Assembly: GCF_020510445.1 (NCBI RefSeq)
Contig: NZ_JAHBAG010000001.1
Span: 3,386,501-3,450,500 of the forward strand
Source of the DNA: Hydrogenophaga taeniospiralis
Lineage (GTDB): Bacteria; Pseudomonadota; Gammaproteobacteria; Burkholderiales; Burkholderiaceae_C
Length of the DNA: 64,000 bases
Direction of reading: 5' to 3'
Shown here: piece by piece, positions 35,280 through 46,355 of the stretch
How the letters are laid out: each line of letters begins with the position of its first letter
Position numbering within the stretch: the stretch's first letter is position 1
Notes under the pieces: generated by a model
Told to the model about the DNA's origin: nothing
Databases searched by the model: none
The model's input: only the letters and a program-made list of their open reading frames with translations
Program-made: the position numbers and the translations under genes

Positions 35280-37127
35280 TCACCGCTTGCTCCACCAGGT
35301 ATCGATCGCCCAGGTTTCCCCGGCGGCGTAAGGCGGCATGTCTTTCGGTCGCTCCAGCCGCCAGGCGTTGTAGACCATGCGGTGGGTGGTCGCGGACCAC
35401 TGCGGGATCAGGTAGTGGCTGTGGCTGATGACGCGGTCCAGCGCCCGGCAGGCGGCCAGGAACTCCGGCTTCGAGCGGGCGTTGGTCATGCGCGCGATGA
35501 GGGTGTCCACCGCCGGGTTGTTCACGCCGGCGAAGTTGCCGGAGTCTTCGGTTTTTGCGGCCTGGCTACCGAACAGGTCGGCGTATTCGGCGCCGGGGTT
35601 GTGCGTGCCGCCGAAGGCGATGGAGATGATGTCGAAGTCGAAACCGCGCAGCCGCTGCTGGTACAGCGCGAAATCCACGGGCCGGAACTTCAGTTGAATG
35701 CCGAGCTTTTCGAGGTTGCGCGCCCAGGGCATGACCACCCGGACCCCGGTTTCGGCGCTGTCCAGGTACTCCAGCACCATGGCCTGTCCCTGCGCGTTGC
35801 GCAGCTGCCCCCCCTGCACGGTCCAGCCCGCCTCACGCAACAGCGCCTGGGCGCGGCGCAGGTTGGACCGCAGCGAATGCCCGCCATCGGTGCGCGGCGG
35901 GGTGTACATGGGCCCGAAGGCCGCCGCAGGCAATTGAGCGCGCCAACGCTGCATGAGCGCCAGTTCATCCGGCCCGGGCTCCCCGGTGGGCGAACAGTCG
36001 GTGTTGCCGAACAGACCCTGCACCCGCTGGTAGGAGCCGTAGAACATCTGGCGGTTCATCCACTCGTAGTCCATCGCCAGCCCCAGCGCCTCGCGCACGC
36101 GGATGTCGGCGAGCAGCGGACGGCGGGTGTTGAGCACATAGCTCTGGAAACCCATGGGCAGGCGGTGGTTGAACTCGGCCTTGACCAGTTCGCCGGTGTT
36201 GAAGCGTTTGCCGCTGACCCGGCGCGCCCAGTCGCCGGCCGAGAAGAAGCGCATCAGATCGAACTCGCCCGCCTTCAGCGCTTCCAGCCGCGCGGTGTTG
36301 TCCTTGTAGATCTTGACCGTGATGCGGTCGAAGTTGGCGGTGCCCCGACGCACCGGCAGGTCGCGCGCCCAGTAGGCCGGGTCGCGCACGTAGGTAATGT
36401 CCTTGCCGAACTGCACCGGGCCGATCCTGTAGGGGCCACTGCCGATGGGCAGGTCCATCACCACCTGGTCGAAGGTCTTGCGTTGACCGGTTTTGGGATC
36501 CTTGGTATCGCCCCAGGCGCGGCTGAACACCGGCAGCCCGCCCACGGTGAGCGGCAGTTCGCGGTTGGGCTTCTTGAAACGGTAGCGCACGGTGCGCTCG
36601 TCCAGCACATCCAGCCCGGCCACGTCCTCAAGGATGGTCTTGTAGGCGGGCGAGGTGTATGGCCCCATCAGGGTGTCAAAGCTGTGTTTCACATCGGCGG
36701 CCAGCACCGGGTCACCGTTGTGGAAACGGGCCTCGCGCCGCAGGCGGAAGGTGACCGACAGGCCGTCGCTGGCCGCGCTCACGTCTTCGGCCAGCAGGCC
36801 GTAGCCGGCCCCGGTTTCGTCCAGCGAGCCGGTCAGAAGCGTGTCGAACATCAGGTCCGACAGATAGGCCGGCGCATTGCCGCGCAAGGTGAACGGGTTG
36901 TACTTGTCGAAAGTCGATACCCGCAGATTGCTCACCAGCCGCAGCTCACCGCCTTTGGGTGCGGCCGGATTCACATAGGCGAAATGCGCGAACCCATCCG
37001 GGTACTTCAAATCACCCCACAGGGCATAACCGTGTGCCGCCCAGGCGCCCGGGCTGAACCACAACGCCACGGCGGCCGCGCACAAGCTGAACCAGCGTGA
37101 ACGAAGGCGGAGGCGGAAAAAGCGCAT
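35280..37127 (-). CDS. yejA: peptide ABC transporter substrate-binding protein YejA
   Basis: A 615-residue periplasmic binding protein of family 5 (peptide, nickel). Signal peptide about 1-31 (FSLCAAAVALWFSPGAWA), then HGYALWGDLKYPDGFAHFAY, typical of YejA, followed by the family 5 signature region FHNGDPVLAADVKHSFDTLM. The ATG at 37127 gives a proper signal peptide; an earlier in-frame ATG at 37166 would overlap the divergent fabI start. It begins the yejABEF operon, which imports oligopeptides such as microcin C in enterobacteria. Confidence 0.93.
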   Translation of the reverse strand: MRFFRLRLRSRWFSLCAAAVALWFSPGAWAAHGYALWGDLKYPDGFAHFAYVNPAAPKGGELRLVSNLRVSTFDKYNPFTLRGNAPAYLSDLMFDTLLTGSLDETGAGYGLLAEDVSAASDGLSVTFRLRREARFHNGDPVLAADVKHSFDTLMGPYTSPAYKTILEDVAGLDVLDERTVRYRFKKPNRELPLTVGGLPVFSRAWGDTKDPKTGQRKTFDQVVMDLPIGSGPYRIGPVQFGKDITYVRDPAYWARDLPVRRGTANFDRITVKIYKDNTARLEALKAGEFDLMRFFSAGDWARRVSGKRFNTGELVKAEFNHRLPMGFQSYVLNTRRPLLADIRVREALGLAMDYEWMNRQMFYGSYQRVQGLFGNTDCSPTGEPGPDELALMQRWRAQLPAAAFGPMYTPPRTDGGHSLRSNLRRAQALLREAGWTVQGGQLRNAQGQAMVLEYLDSAETGVRVVMPWARNLEKLGIQLKFRPVDFALYQQRLRGFDFDIISIAFGGTHNPGAEYADLFGSQAAKTEDSGNFAGVNNPAVDTLIARMTNARSKPEFLAACRALDRVISHSHYLIPQWSATTHRMVYNAWRLERPKDMPPYAAGETWAIDTWWSKR

Positions 37128-37165
37128 GCGACAATTCTGCTGGAAATTTCTCTGGAGTTTGAGCA

Positions 37166-37963
37166 ATGGGTTTTCTCGCTGGCAAGAAACTGCTGATCAC
37201 GGGTGTGCTGTCCAACCGCTCCATCGCTTACGGCGTCGCCAAAGCCTGCCACGCGCAAGGTGCCGAGCTCGCGTTCAGCTACGTGGGTGAGCGTTTCAAG
37301 GACCGCATCACCGAGTTCGCGGCCGAATTCGACTCCCAGCTGATTTTCGATTGCGACGTGAGCGACGACGCGCAGATCGACCGGATGTTCGCCGATCTGG
37401 CGCAGGCCTGGCCCAGGTTCGACGGCTTCGTGCACAGCATCGGTTTCGCTCCACGCGAAGCCATCGCCGGTGATTTTCTCGACGGCCTGTCGCGCGAGAA
37501 CTTCCGCGTCGCCCACGACATCAGCGCCTACAGCTTCCCAGCCATGGCCAAGGCGGCCCTGCCCTACCTCAACGACCGCGCCGCCCTGCTCACGCTGAGC
37601 TACCTGGGCGCCCTGCGCATCATTCCCCACTACAACACCATGGGCCTGGCCAAGGCCAGCCTGGAAGCCTCGGTGCGCTACCTGGCCGAATCGCTGGGAC
37701 CGCGGGGCATGCGCGTCAACGGCATCAGCGCCGGCCCGATCAAGACCCTGGCCGCCAGCGGCATCAAGGACTTCGGCAAGCTGCTGGGCATGGTCGCGGC
37801 CGCCTCGCCCCTGCGCCGCAACATCACCATCGACGACGTGGGCAACGTGGCCGCCTTCCTCCTGTCCGATCTGGCCTCGGGCGTCACGGCCGAGATCACC
37901 TATGTGGATGGCGGCTTCAGCCAGACCGCAGGCGCCAGCCGCGACAGCGAACCGGTGGCCTGA
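37166..37963 (+). CDS. fabI: enoyl-ACP reductase (NADH), FabI
   Basis: A 265-residue SDR enzyme for the last reduction step in fatty acid elongation and the target of triclosan-type inhibitors. [20 protein letters not shown] is the cofactor-binding start with the FabI-specific SNRSIA; the catalytic Tyr-x6-Lys is in [16 protein letters not shown]. The C-terminus [16 protein letters not shown] is typical. It is divergent from yejA with only 38 bases between starts, so the promoter must overlap one of the two leaders. Confidence 0.96.
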   Translation: MGFLAGKKLLITGVLSNRSIAYGVAKACHAQGAELAFSYVGERFKDRITEFAAEFDSQLIFDCDVSDDAQIDRMFADLAQAWPRFDGFVHSIGFAPREAIAGDFLDGLSRENFRVAHDISAYSFPAMAKAALPYLNDRAALLTLSYLGALRIIPHYNTMGLAKASLEASVRYLAESLGPRGMRVNGISAGPIKTLAASGIKDFGKLLGMVAAASPLRRNITIDDVGNVAAFLLSDLASGVTAEITYVDGGFSQTAGASRDSEPVA

Positions 37964-37980
37964 GCACCGCTCGCCCCCCG

Positions 37981-38865
37981 ATGCTTCGCCGCCGGCCGTT
38001 TCTAGCGCTGCTGGGCGCCGCCTTGGCAGCGCCGCGCTGGGCCGCGGCCAAAGACCAACCCGCGCTCATGCTGGCCGGGGTGTACCGGCCCGGCGTGCGG
38101 CTCGACGCCTATTGGGTCAGTGAAAAATACGATGGGTTGCGGGGCTATTGGGACGGCCAGCGGCTGCTGACCCGTGGTGGCGAAGTGGTGCAGACGCCCG
38201 CCTGGTTCACCGCGGGCTGGCCGGCCCAGCCCATGGACGGCGAGCTCTGGGCCGGTCGGGGCCGGTTCGAGCAGACGATGTCCACCGTGCGGCAGCAGAC
38301 ACCCGACGACGAGGCCTGGCGCGCGATCCGTTTCATGGTGTTTGACTTGCCCGCGCACCCGGGCACCTTCTCGGAACGGCTGCAGGCCTACCGGCAGCAA
38401 GTGGCGCGACTGGGCCAAGCCTGGGTGCAGGCGGTGCCGCAGGAGCGGGTGGGCAGCCACGCGGCCCTGATGGCCCGGCTGGACCGCGTGGTGCGCGACG
38501 GGGGCGAGGGTTTGATGCTGCACCGCGGCGATTCGCTCTACCGCGGCGTTCGCAGCGACGATCTGCTCAAGCTCAAGACCCACGAAGACGCCGAGGCCCA
38601 AGTCGTGGCCCACCTGCCGGGCCGGGGCAAATACGCGGGTCTCATGGGGGCCTTGCTGGTGCAGACCCCCGACGGTCGGCGCTTCCGCCTGGGCTCCGGG
38701 TTCAGCGATGCCCAGCGCCGCCACCCACCGGCGGTGGGCGCCTGGGTCACGTACCGTTTTCGGGGTCTGCACGAGAGCGGGTTGCCCCGCTTTGCCAGTT
38801 TTGCGCGTGTGCGCGAAGGCCTGGATCTGAACGCGCCGGACGGTGCGGCGGCTCAGCGGCCCTGA
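37981..38865 (+). CDS. ATP-dependent DNA ligase, LigE type, with export signal
   Basis: A 294-residue minimal DNA ligase consisting of a nucleotidyltransferase and an OB domain. The adenylated lysine is Lys49 in SEKYDGLRGYWDG; motif III-like FMVFDLPAH, motif IV GGEGLMLHRGDSLY and motif V LLKLKTHEDAEAQV are all present. The first 23 residues are a signal peptide with a RRRPFL start resembling a twin-arginine signal, and LigE proteins are known to be exported. A role in joining nicks in DNA during uptake or in extracellular matrix has been proposed for the family. It follows fabI by 17 bases. Confidence 0.9.
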   Translation: MLRRRPFLALLGAALAAPRWAAAKDQPALMLAGVYRPGVRLDAYWVSEKYDGLRGYWDGQRLLTRGGEVVQTPAWFTAGWPAQPMDGELWAGRGRFEQTMSTVRQQTPDDEAWRAIRFMVFDLPAHPGTFSERLQAYRQQVARLGQAWVQAVPQERVGSHAALMARLDRVVRDGGEGLMLHRGDSLYRGVRSDDLLKLKTHEDAEAQVVAHLPGRGKYAGLMGALLVQTPDGRRFRLGSGFSDAQRRHPPAVGAWVTYRFRGLHESGLPRFASFARVREGLDLNAPDGAAAQRP

Positions 38866-38882
38866 GCCAGGGCCTTGGGTGC

Positions 38883-39098
38883 TCAGGAATCGGCCTGACG
38901 CAGCAGACCGTAGATCTGGTCCTTGAGCATCAGCTTTTCCTTTTTCAACGCTTCAATCTGGATCTGCGTGGCAGGCTCGATGTGCGCTTCCATATTTCGG
39001 ATGGTCTGGTCCAGTGCATTGTGTTTGTCGAACAGGCGTGTGAAGTGAACATCGTGGCTCTTGAGCCTTGAGATCAGTTCTCGGTATTCTGGAAACAT
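38883..39098 (-). CDS. YdcH family protein (DUF465)
   Basis: A 71-residue helical protein, beginning MFPEYRELISRLKSHDVHFT and containing FDKHNALDQTI and KKEKLMLKDQIYGLLR, the two conserved parts of the DUF465/YdcH family. It is predicted to form a short coiled-coil hairpin. No function is established. It sits 37 bases downstream of the decarboxylase gene on the same strand. Confidence 0.88.
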   Translation of the reverse strand: MFPEYRELISRLKSHDVHFTRLFDKHNALDQTIRNMEAHIEPATQIQIEALKKEKLMLKDQIYGLLRQADS

Positions 39099-39135
39099 GG
39101 GTGCTCCTTGCTGAACCGGGTTGGAAAAGCACAGG

Positions 39136-41421
39136 TTACCCCGCCTTCACGCAATCGGCAAAGTAGTGCTTGCGCCCATCGTCGCCCACCACCTCCACCA
39201 GGCCGTGGATGTCGGTTTCGAAGCCCGGGCACTGGGTGTTGAACTCGCGCGCGAACTTCAGGTAGTCCACGATCTTCTTGTTGAAGACCTCGCCCGGGAT
39301 CAGCAGCGGGATGCCGGGCGGGTACGGCGTGACCAGGCTGGTGGTGATGCGGCCTTCGAGCTCGTCGATCGGCACCCGCTCGGTGGTGCGGTGCGCGATG
39401 TGCGCGAAGGCGTCGCTGGGCTTCATGGCGGGCGTGAGGTCGCTCAGGTACATCTCGGTGGTCAGGCGCGCGATGTCGTAGCGCGCGTACAGCGCGTGCA
39501 CGTGCTGGCACAGGTCGCGCAGCCCCATCTGTTCGTAGCGCGGATGTTTCTGGCAGAACTCGGGCAGGATGCGCCACATGGGCTGGTTCTTGGCGTAGTC
39601 GTCCTTGAACTGCTGCAGCGCGGTCAGCAAGGTGTTCCAGCGGCCCTTGGTGATGCCGATGGTGAACATGATGAAGAAGCTGTAGAGCCCGGTCTTTTCC
39701 ACCACCACGCCGTGCTCGGCCAGGAACTTGGTGACGATGGAGGCGGGAATGCCGGTGGTCTCGAAGCGGCCGTCCAGGTTCAGGCCCGGCGTGACGATGG
39801 TGGCCTTGATCGGGTCGAGCATGTTGAAGCCCGGCGCCATGTCGCCGAAGCCGTGCCAGTCCTTGGCCGTGGCCTGCGAGCCCGACGGGTCGGGGTTGAG
39901 CACCCAGTCGGTCGCTTCGCCCATGCCCTCATCGGCCAGATCGTCCGGGCCCCAGACCTGGAACCACCAGTCGTCCTGGCCAAACTCGGCGTCGATCTTG
40001 CGCATGGCGCGGCGGAAGTCCAGCGCTTCGAAAATGCTCTCTTCGACCAGCGCCTTGCCCCCGGGCGGCTCCATCATGGCCGCGGCCACGTCGCAGCTGG
40101 CGATGATCGCGTACTGTGGGCTGGTGCTGGTGTGCATCAGGTAGGCCTCGTTGAAGAGGTGGCGGTCGAGCTTGACGTGCTGCGAGTCCTGCACCAGCAC
40201 GTGGCTGGCCTGGCTGATGCCGGCCAGCAGCTTGTGGATGGACTGCGTGGCGTACACCACCGACTCCATCGGGCGCGCCCGCTTCTTGCCCATGGCGTGG
40301 AAATTGCCGTAGAACGGGTGGAACGCCGCGTGCGGCAGCCAGGCCTCGTCAAAGTGCAGGTTGGCCACGTAGCCATCGAGCATCTGCTTGATGGCCTCGG
40401 TGTTGTAGAGCACGCCGTCGTAGGTGGACTGGGTGAGCGTGAGCACGCGCGGCTTCACGGTATCGGCATCGACACCCGCGAGCAGCGGGTTGGCGCGGAT
40501 CTTGGCCTTGATCGCATCGATCTCGAATTCGCTCTGCGGGATCGGGCCGATGATGCCGTAGTGGTTGCGCGTGGGTTTCAGAAAGACGGGGATCGCGCCC
40601 GTCATGATGATGCTGTGCAGGATGGATTTGTGGCAGTTGCGGTCCACCACCACCACATCACCCGGCGCCACCGTGTGGTGCCAGACCATCTTGTTGCTGG
40701 TGCTGGTGCCGTTGGTGACGAAGAAGCAGTGGTCGGCGTTGAAGATGCGCGCTGCGTTGCGCTCGCTCGCACCGATCGCGCCGTTGTGGTCCAGCAGCTG
40801 GCCCAGCTCTTCCACCGCGTTGCAGACGTCGGCGCGCAGCATGTTTTCGCCGAAGAACTGGTGGAACATCTGGCCCACCGGGCTCTTCAGGAACGCCACG
40901 CCACCCGAATGCCCCGGGCAGTGCCACGAATAGGAACCGTCCTCGGCGTAGTCCAGCAGCGCCTTGAAGAACGGCGGCTGGATGCCTTCGAGGTAGCTCT
41001 TGGCCTCCCGGATGATGTGACGCGCCACGAACTCCGGCGTGTCCTCGAACATGTGGATGAAGCCGTGCAGCTCGCGCAGGATGTCGTTGGGCAGGTGGCG
41101 GCTGGTCTTGGTTTCGCCGTAGATGTAGATCGGCACGTCGGCGTTCTTGCGGCGAACCTCTTCGATGAAGTTGCGCAGGTTCAGCACCACCGGATCGAGA
41201 TCGTCCCCGTGGCTGAACTCTTCGTCGTCGATGGAGAGGATGAACGCGCTGGCCCGGCTCTGCTGCTGGGCGAACTGGCTCATGTCGCCGTAGCTGGTGA
41301 CCCCGACCACTTCGAAGCCCTCGGTTTCGATCGCCTGCGCCAGCGCGCGAATGCCCAGACCCGAGGTGTTCTCGGAGCGGAAGTCCTCGTCGATGATGAC
41401 GATGGGAAAACGGAATTTCAT
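39136..41421 (-). CDS. arginine/lysine/ornithine decarboxylase (fold type I, large family)
   Basis: A 761-residue PLP enzyme of the bacterial Orn/Lys/Arg decarboxylase family. The N-terminal wing/receiver-like domain covers about 1-130, the PLP domain has CPGHSGGVAFLKSPVG, HFDEAWLPHAAFHP and the cofactor lysine Lys397 in QSIHKLLAGISQASH; a C-terminal domain completes it. The length is typical for biodegradative arginine or lysine decarboxylase, but substrate cannot be decided by eye. No antiporter gene is adjacent, so a polyamine or housekeeping role is as likely as acid resistance. The ATG at 41421 gives the family start MKFRFPIVIIDEDF. Confidence 0.9.
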   Translation of the reverse strand: MKFRFPIVIIDEDFRSENTSGLGIRALAQAIETEGFEVVGVTSYGDMSQFAQQQSRASAFILSIDDEEFSHGDDLDPVVLNLRNFIEEVRRKNADVPIYIYGETKTSRHLPNDILRELHGFIHMFEDTPEFVARHIIREAKSYLEGIQPPFFKALLDYAEDGSYSWHCPGHSGGVAFLKSPVGQMFHQFFGENMLRADVCNAVEELGQLLDHNGAIGASERNAARIFNADHCFFVTNGTSTSNKMVWHHTVAPGDVVVVDRNCHKSILHSIIMTGAIPVFLKPTRNHYGIIGPIPQSEFEIDAIKAKIRANPLLAGVDADTVKPRVLTLTQSTYDGVLYNTEAIKQMLDGYVANLHFDEAWLPHAAFHPFYGNFHAMGKKRARPMESVVYATQSIHKLLAGISQASHVLVQDSQHVKLDRHLFNEAYLMHTSTSPQYAIIASCDVAAAMMEPPGGKALVEESIFEALDFRRAMRKIDAEFGQDDWWFQVWGPDDLADEGMGEATDWVLNPDPSGSQATAKDWHGFGDMAPGFNMLDPIKATIVTPGLNLDGRFETTGIPASIVTKFLAEHGVVVEKTGLYSFFIMFTIGITKGRWNTLLTALQQFKDDYAKNQPMWRILPEFCQKHPRYEQMGLRDLCQHVHALYARYDIARLTTEMYLSDLTPAMKPSDAFAHIAHRTTERVPIDELEGRITTSLVTPYPPGIPLLIPGEVFNKKIVDYLKFAREFNTQCPGFETDIHGLVEVVGDDGRKHYFADCVKAG

Positions 41422-41612
41422 GGCAATCTCCAGCCGCAGGACGACTCTCGGGTTCAAAAGAAACTAGGCAGGCGCGAAGTGTACGGAAAACAGGGGCGGC
41501 GCCCTGGGGCGCCCGGCCTTTTGGCGCAGAATGTGGCGCTGGTTACACAAACGTTTCGCCGTGGCCCGGGCCTGCGGCGATGTCATGTCTTTTTGATCGG
41601 GCGGTGGTATTC

Positions 41613-42038
41613 ATGTCGGATTCAACCCTTTGGTGGCTGCTGGCCGGTTCCACGGTGGCGCTGGAGCTGTTCACGGGCACGTTCTACCTGCTGATGCTGG
41701 CCGTGGGCATGGTCGCCGCCGCCCTGGTGGCCCACACCGGCGCCGGAACCGCGACCCAGCTGATCACCGCCGCGGTGGTCGGGTCGGCCGCCGTGGTGGG
41801 CTGGTATCTGATCAAGCGGCGCAGCCCGGCCGACCCATCGGTGCGCGCCATGCGCAGCGTGAACCTGGATGTGGGCGAGGTGCTGCAGATCGAAGAATGG
41901 CAGGCCGACGGCACCGCCCTGGTGAAGTACCGGGGCGCGCAATGGACCGTGATCCAGCGCCCGGGCAACGCGGCGGTGCCGGGCGCCTACCGGGTGGCCG
42001 AGCTGGTGGGCAACCGCCTGCTGGTGGAAAAGGTCTGA
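41613..42038 (+). CDS. NfeD family membrane protein (short form)
   Basis: A 141-residue protein with three hydrophobic helices (about 4-65) and a C-terminal OB-fold domain (VGEVLQIEEWQADGTALVKY, then RGAQWTVIQRP). Short NfeD proteins occur next to stomatin/SPFH genes and are thought to partner them in membrane microdomains or quality control. The SPFH gene follows after 105 bases. The ATG at 41613 begins the first helix cleanly; an earlier in-frame ATG at 41580 would add a Cys-containing stretch not seen in the family. Confidence 0.9.
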   Translation: MSDSTLWWLLAGSTVALELFTGTFYLLMLAVGMVAAALVAHTGAGTATQLITAAVVGSAAVVGWYLIKRRSPADPSVRAMRSVNLDVGEVLQIEEWQADGTALVKYRGAQWTVIQRPGNAAVPGAYRVAELVGNRLLVEKV

Positions 42039-42143
42039 GAGGCCGAGGCGGCCGCTGGCGGCGCAGCCGCAGCCCATTCTTCAAACCCGCGCACAACTGC
42101 GCTACCCTCCCCCCCTCCTCAACTTTTCACAAAGCGACAAGTC

Positions 42144-43058
42144 ATGGAAATTGCCGTCATCCTGTTCGTCATCGCCGCGATCTTCATCACCCGCTCGATC
42201 AAGGTCGTGCCCCAGCAGAACGCCTGGGTGGTTGAACGCCTGGGCAAGTACCACTCTTCCCTGGCGCCCGGCCTGAACCTCCTCGTGCCCTTCGTCGACA
42301 AAGTGGCCTACAAGCACAGCCTGAAGGAAATCCCGCTGGACGTGCCCAGCCAGGTCTGCATCACGCGCGACAACACCCAGCTGCAGGTGGACGGCATCCT
42401 GTACTTCCAGGTCACCGACCCGATGCGCGCCAGCTACGGCTCGTCCAACTACATCATCGCCGTCACCCAGTTGGCGCAGACGTCGCTGCGCTCGGTCATC
42501 GGCAAGCTCGAACTCGACAAGACCTTCGAAGAGCGTGACATCATCAACGCCCAGGTGGTGCACGCCATCGACGAGGCCGCGCTTAACTGGGGCGTGAAGG
42601 TGCTGCGCTATGAAATCAAGGACCTCACACCGCCCAAGGAAATCCTGCTGGCCATGCAGGCGCAGATCACCGCCGAGCGCGAGAAGCGGGCCCTGATCGC
42701 CGCCTCCGAAGGCCGCCGCCAGGAGCAGATCAACATCGCGACCGGCGAGCGCGAGGCCTTCATCGCCCGCTCCGAGGGTGAAAAGCAGGCCGCCATCAAC
42801 AACGCCCAGGGCGAGGCCGCGGCCATCACCGCAGTGGCCGACGCCACCGCACAGGCCATCGAACGCATCGCCACCGCCATCCGCCAGCCCGGCGGTGAGC
42901 AGGCGGTGCAGCTCAAAGTGGCCGAACGCGCCGTCGATGCCTATGGCAAGGTCGCCGCGGACGCCACCACCACCCTCATCATTCCCGGCAACATGACCGA
43001 GGTCGCGGGCCTGATCGGCTCGGCGATGAAGATGATCGGCACCGGCAAAGCGGCCTGA
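42144..43058 (+). CDS. SPFH/stomatin-like membrane protein (QmcA/paraslipin type)
   Basis: A 304-residue protein with an N-terminal membrane helix (about 3-17), an SPFH domain (KVVPQQNAWVVERLGKYHSS, DGILYFQVTDPMRASYGSSN, RSVIGKLELDKTFEERDIIN) and a C-terminal Ala/Glu/Arg-rich coiled coil. Such proteins oligomerise as scaffolds in the inner membrane and bind the FtsH protease in E. coli (QmcA). Pairing with an upstream nfeD gene is the classical arrangement. Confidence 0.93.
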   Translation: MEIAVILFVIAAIFITRSIKVVPQQNAWVVERLGKYHSSLAPGLNLLVPFVDKVAYKHSLKEIPLDVPSQVCITRDNTQLQVDGILYFQVTDPMRASYGSSNYIIAVTQLAQTSLRSVIGKLELDKTFEERDIINAQVVHAIDEAALNWGVKVLRYEIKDLTPPKEILLAMQAQITAEREKRALIAASEGRRQEQINIATGEREAFIARSEGEKQAAINNAQGEAAAITAVADATAQAIERIATAIRQPGGEQAVQLKVAERAVDAYGKVAADATTTLIIPGNMTEVAGLIGSAMKMIGTGKAA

Positions 43059-43081
43059 TGCCAAAAACAGGCCTCGCCGCC

Positions 43082-43090
43082 TGCTACAAT
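43082..43090 (+). promoter_or_regulatory. extended -10 promoter element of tRNA-Ser
   Basis: TGCTACAAT contains a TG dinucleotide one base ahead of TACAAT, an extended -10 element; the tRNA starts 13 bases further on. No good -35 is present at the usual distance. Confidence 0.5.
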
Positions 43091-43102
43091 GCAAGGCTTC
43101 GC

Positions 43103-43192
<90 letters not shown>

Positions 43193-43202
43193 GTGACATT
43201 GC

Positions 43203-43229
43203 AAAAAGCGCCTTTCGAGGCGCTTTTTT
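43203..43229 (+). terminator. intrinsic terminator after tRNA-Ser
   Basis: AAAAAGCGCC pairs with GGCGCTTTTT around a 6-base loop and a run of six T follows the GC part. It begins 10 bases after the tRNA and also separates it from the lower-GC gene downstream. Confidence 0.85.
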
Positions 43230-43297
43230 GCATCATGGCTCGAACGAGGGGATGCTCCGCCACGATGGCGTACCGGGGTTGACCTGATAATCAGAAC

Positions 43298-45401
43298 ATG
43301 TCAATGCGCATCAGGGCCTTTTTTTTGAAAGCGGTACTTCCGAGTCTGGTGGTATCGCTTTTTTATTTGTTCAGCCACCTTCTTGGCCACACCCTGGGCA
43401 TTCAGTTCGAACTGTTTTCAGAGAAATCCGGCGCTGTTTCCATCCATCACACCGTCCGGAGTGATCAATTCAGCGGCAAGGATGTCATTGTCGTCAAGAC
43501 GTACCCGAATCGCTGGCGCTCGGTGCGCTTCCAAGTGTTCAGCCTGGCCAGCATCAAGGCCATACGAATGGGTCTGTCGAAAGGAAGTTCTGGAATCAAG
43601 ATCAGAAATTTCCGCCTGATCAATGAACGGCAAAATCGGCAGTTAAACCTGACCGATGAGCTCGCGCACACGGCATCTCATGATTTGACGGTGACAAGCG
43701 CGGGCGAAGAGGAAGCTTTGTTGACCGTGAATGGCAGTGATCCATACATCACCCTGCCGATTGAAAAAAAATTCTTCTCCTATGCATGGAGCGAAATACT
43801 CAGCAATGTATTTGCCGTGTTCTTGCCGTGCCTGGTTCTTTTTGCAGCAATTCATCTTTGGTTTGAAATTCGGAAACCAACCACCACAGAGGGCTCTGCC
43901 GCATCCCGTTTTCGAGGTGGGTGGTTGAGTGCTTCAATTGCAATCTGCCTCATTTTGACCGGTCTGTCCGCATACAGAATATCGACCACTCCAATCCGCG
44001 GAGACGCTTCAGAGAATTTGGCTATTGCCTTCAATCTTTACAAGAATGACACTTTTTCTCACCTGATCGAGGAAAACCCCAGCCCGACAAATTTCAGAGA
44101 GCCCATACCACCATTGGTCACGGCCATTTATCTGACGATGCTGGATGGATATTTCGGCGATTTCGAATACCATGACTTGCTGGAAGGCAGCCTGACCTAC
44201 TCGGTCAAACTCGTTAATCTTTTCTGGATTTTCTGGGGCCTTCTGGCTGTGTTTCTGGTTGCGGAAATGGCGTCAAAAAGCCCCTCCGTCGGCTTGGCGT
44301 CGGTGTTTCTTTCCCATGTTTTCTTTTTTAATTGTCCATTGTGGATTGACACGCTTTACACCGAACTTCCAGCGGCCGCCCTGCTGGCCTGGGTGGCCTA
44401 CCTGAGCATGCTATCGATCACGCACAAGTCCAGGGTGATCAAAGTGCTGCTGGGGCTGTTGGTGGGATTGTTGATTCTGACAAAGGGCATCTTTCTTTAC
44501 GCTTTTGCATTCATTATTTCAGTGCTGATACTTCTGTCAATGCAGCCCAGGGGTCAAGCTCGGGAGAGGCTGCTCGGCGTTGCAATGATTGCCATCGCTT
44601 GCGTCGTTTCCCTTGCTCCATGGGCCTGGAGAAACCACACGGTCCTTGGATCTCCAACGGTGTCCACCATGCGCGGGGGAGGTGTTATCTACTATCGTTC
44701 CATGCTCAATGAAATGAATGGAGATGAGGTCAAAGGCACATACTACTTGAATGGCCCATACCTCTACAGACTCATCGCTGATCGGATTGGATGGGGCCCG
44801 GTCAGAGGAGATTTCGATTTGGGGGGGCGGTGGGCTCGCCTGAACATTGGCCCATCCAGGTTTCAGGAGTCGGATCGGGTGGCGAGGCTTGGCGGGCACC
44901 CGGAGGCAACGATCAGCTTCCACCAAAAAGCCTCGGCGGTATTCGTAGAGAAAATCAATAGATACAAAGAAATCAATGAAAAAACTCCCGAGTTGATGGC
45001 CGACAAGGAAATGGGGCGAGAGGGCATGCACAGCATACTGACCCATCTGGACCGCCATCTCATGATGAGCATTCCATTTTTTTGGCAAGGCTTCTGGAGC
45101 TTCGCGCATGATGCAGGCATCCCGTTTCTTACCAGTCGGGTGGCGTTCGAAAATCTCATCAATTTCGTCAATGCCATTGCCGGAATTTCTGTCCTCTACC
45201 TCTTCACCGCTGGGATCCGCCGAAAAAACTGGTCGCAGCTGTTGGTTGTTGTCCCGGTTGTGGTGACATGGGTTTTTTATACGGCGGTTTCTCAAAATCT
45301 GCCCCGCTTCTTTGCTCCAACCCATCCGCTGATGCTGGTGGCTTTGGTCCTGATGGTTCACAGGTTTTCTGGGGCCGGCAATTACTTTCTGGAACGTTCT
45401 C

Positions 45402-45421
<20 letters not shown>
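43298..45421 (+). CDS. GT-C fold membrane glycosyltransferase (ArnT/PMT-like), low GC
   Basis: A 707-residue membrane protein. After a first membrane helix (about 10-29) comes a periplasmic beta-rich domain of about 130 residues, a second helix near 165-188, and then a multi-spanning GT-C core beginning around 215. [20 protein letters not shown] fits the first periplasmic loop with the catalytic Asp found in lipid-linked sugar transferases. Base composition and codon use are clearly more AT-rich than neighbours, pointing to transfer; it lies just behind tRNA-Ser. The last 20 bases overlap the UDP-glucuronate decarboxylase gene, so it is transcribed with the glycan cluster. Acceptor unknown. 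Start 43298 or 43304. Confidence 0.75.

Positions 45422-46351
<930 letters not shown>

Positions 46352-46355
<4 letters not shown>

Noticed and set aside
39121..41694. 857-codon plus-strand frame opposite the decarboxylase gene
   Set aside because: Antisense to a gene with a complete PLP active site; the product is Val/Ala/His/Arg-rich with no family features.
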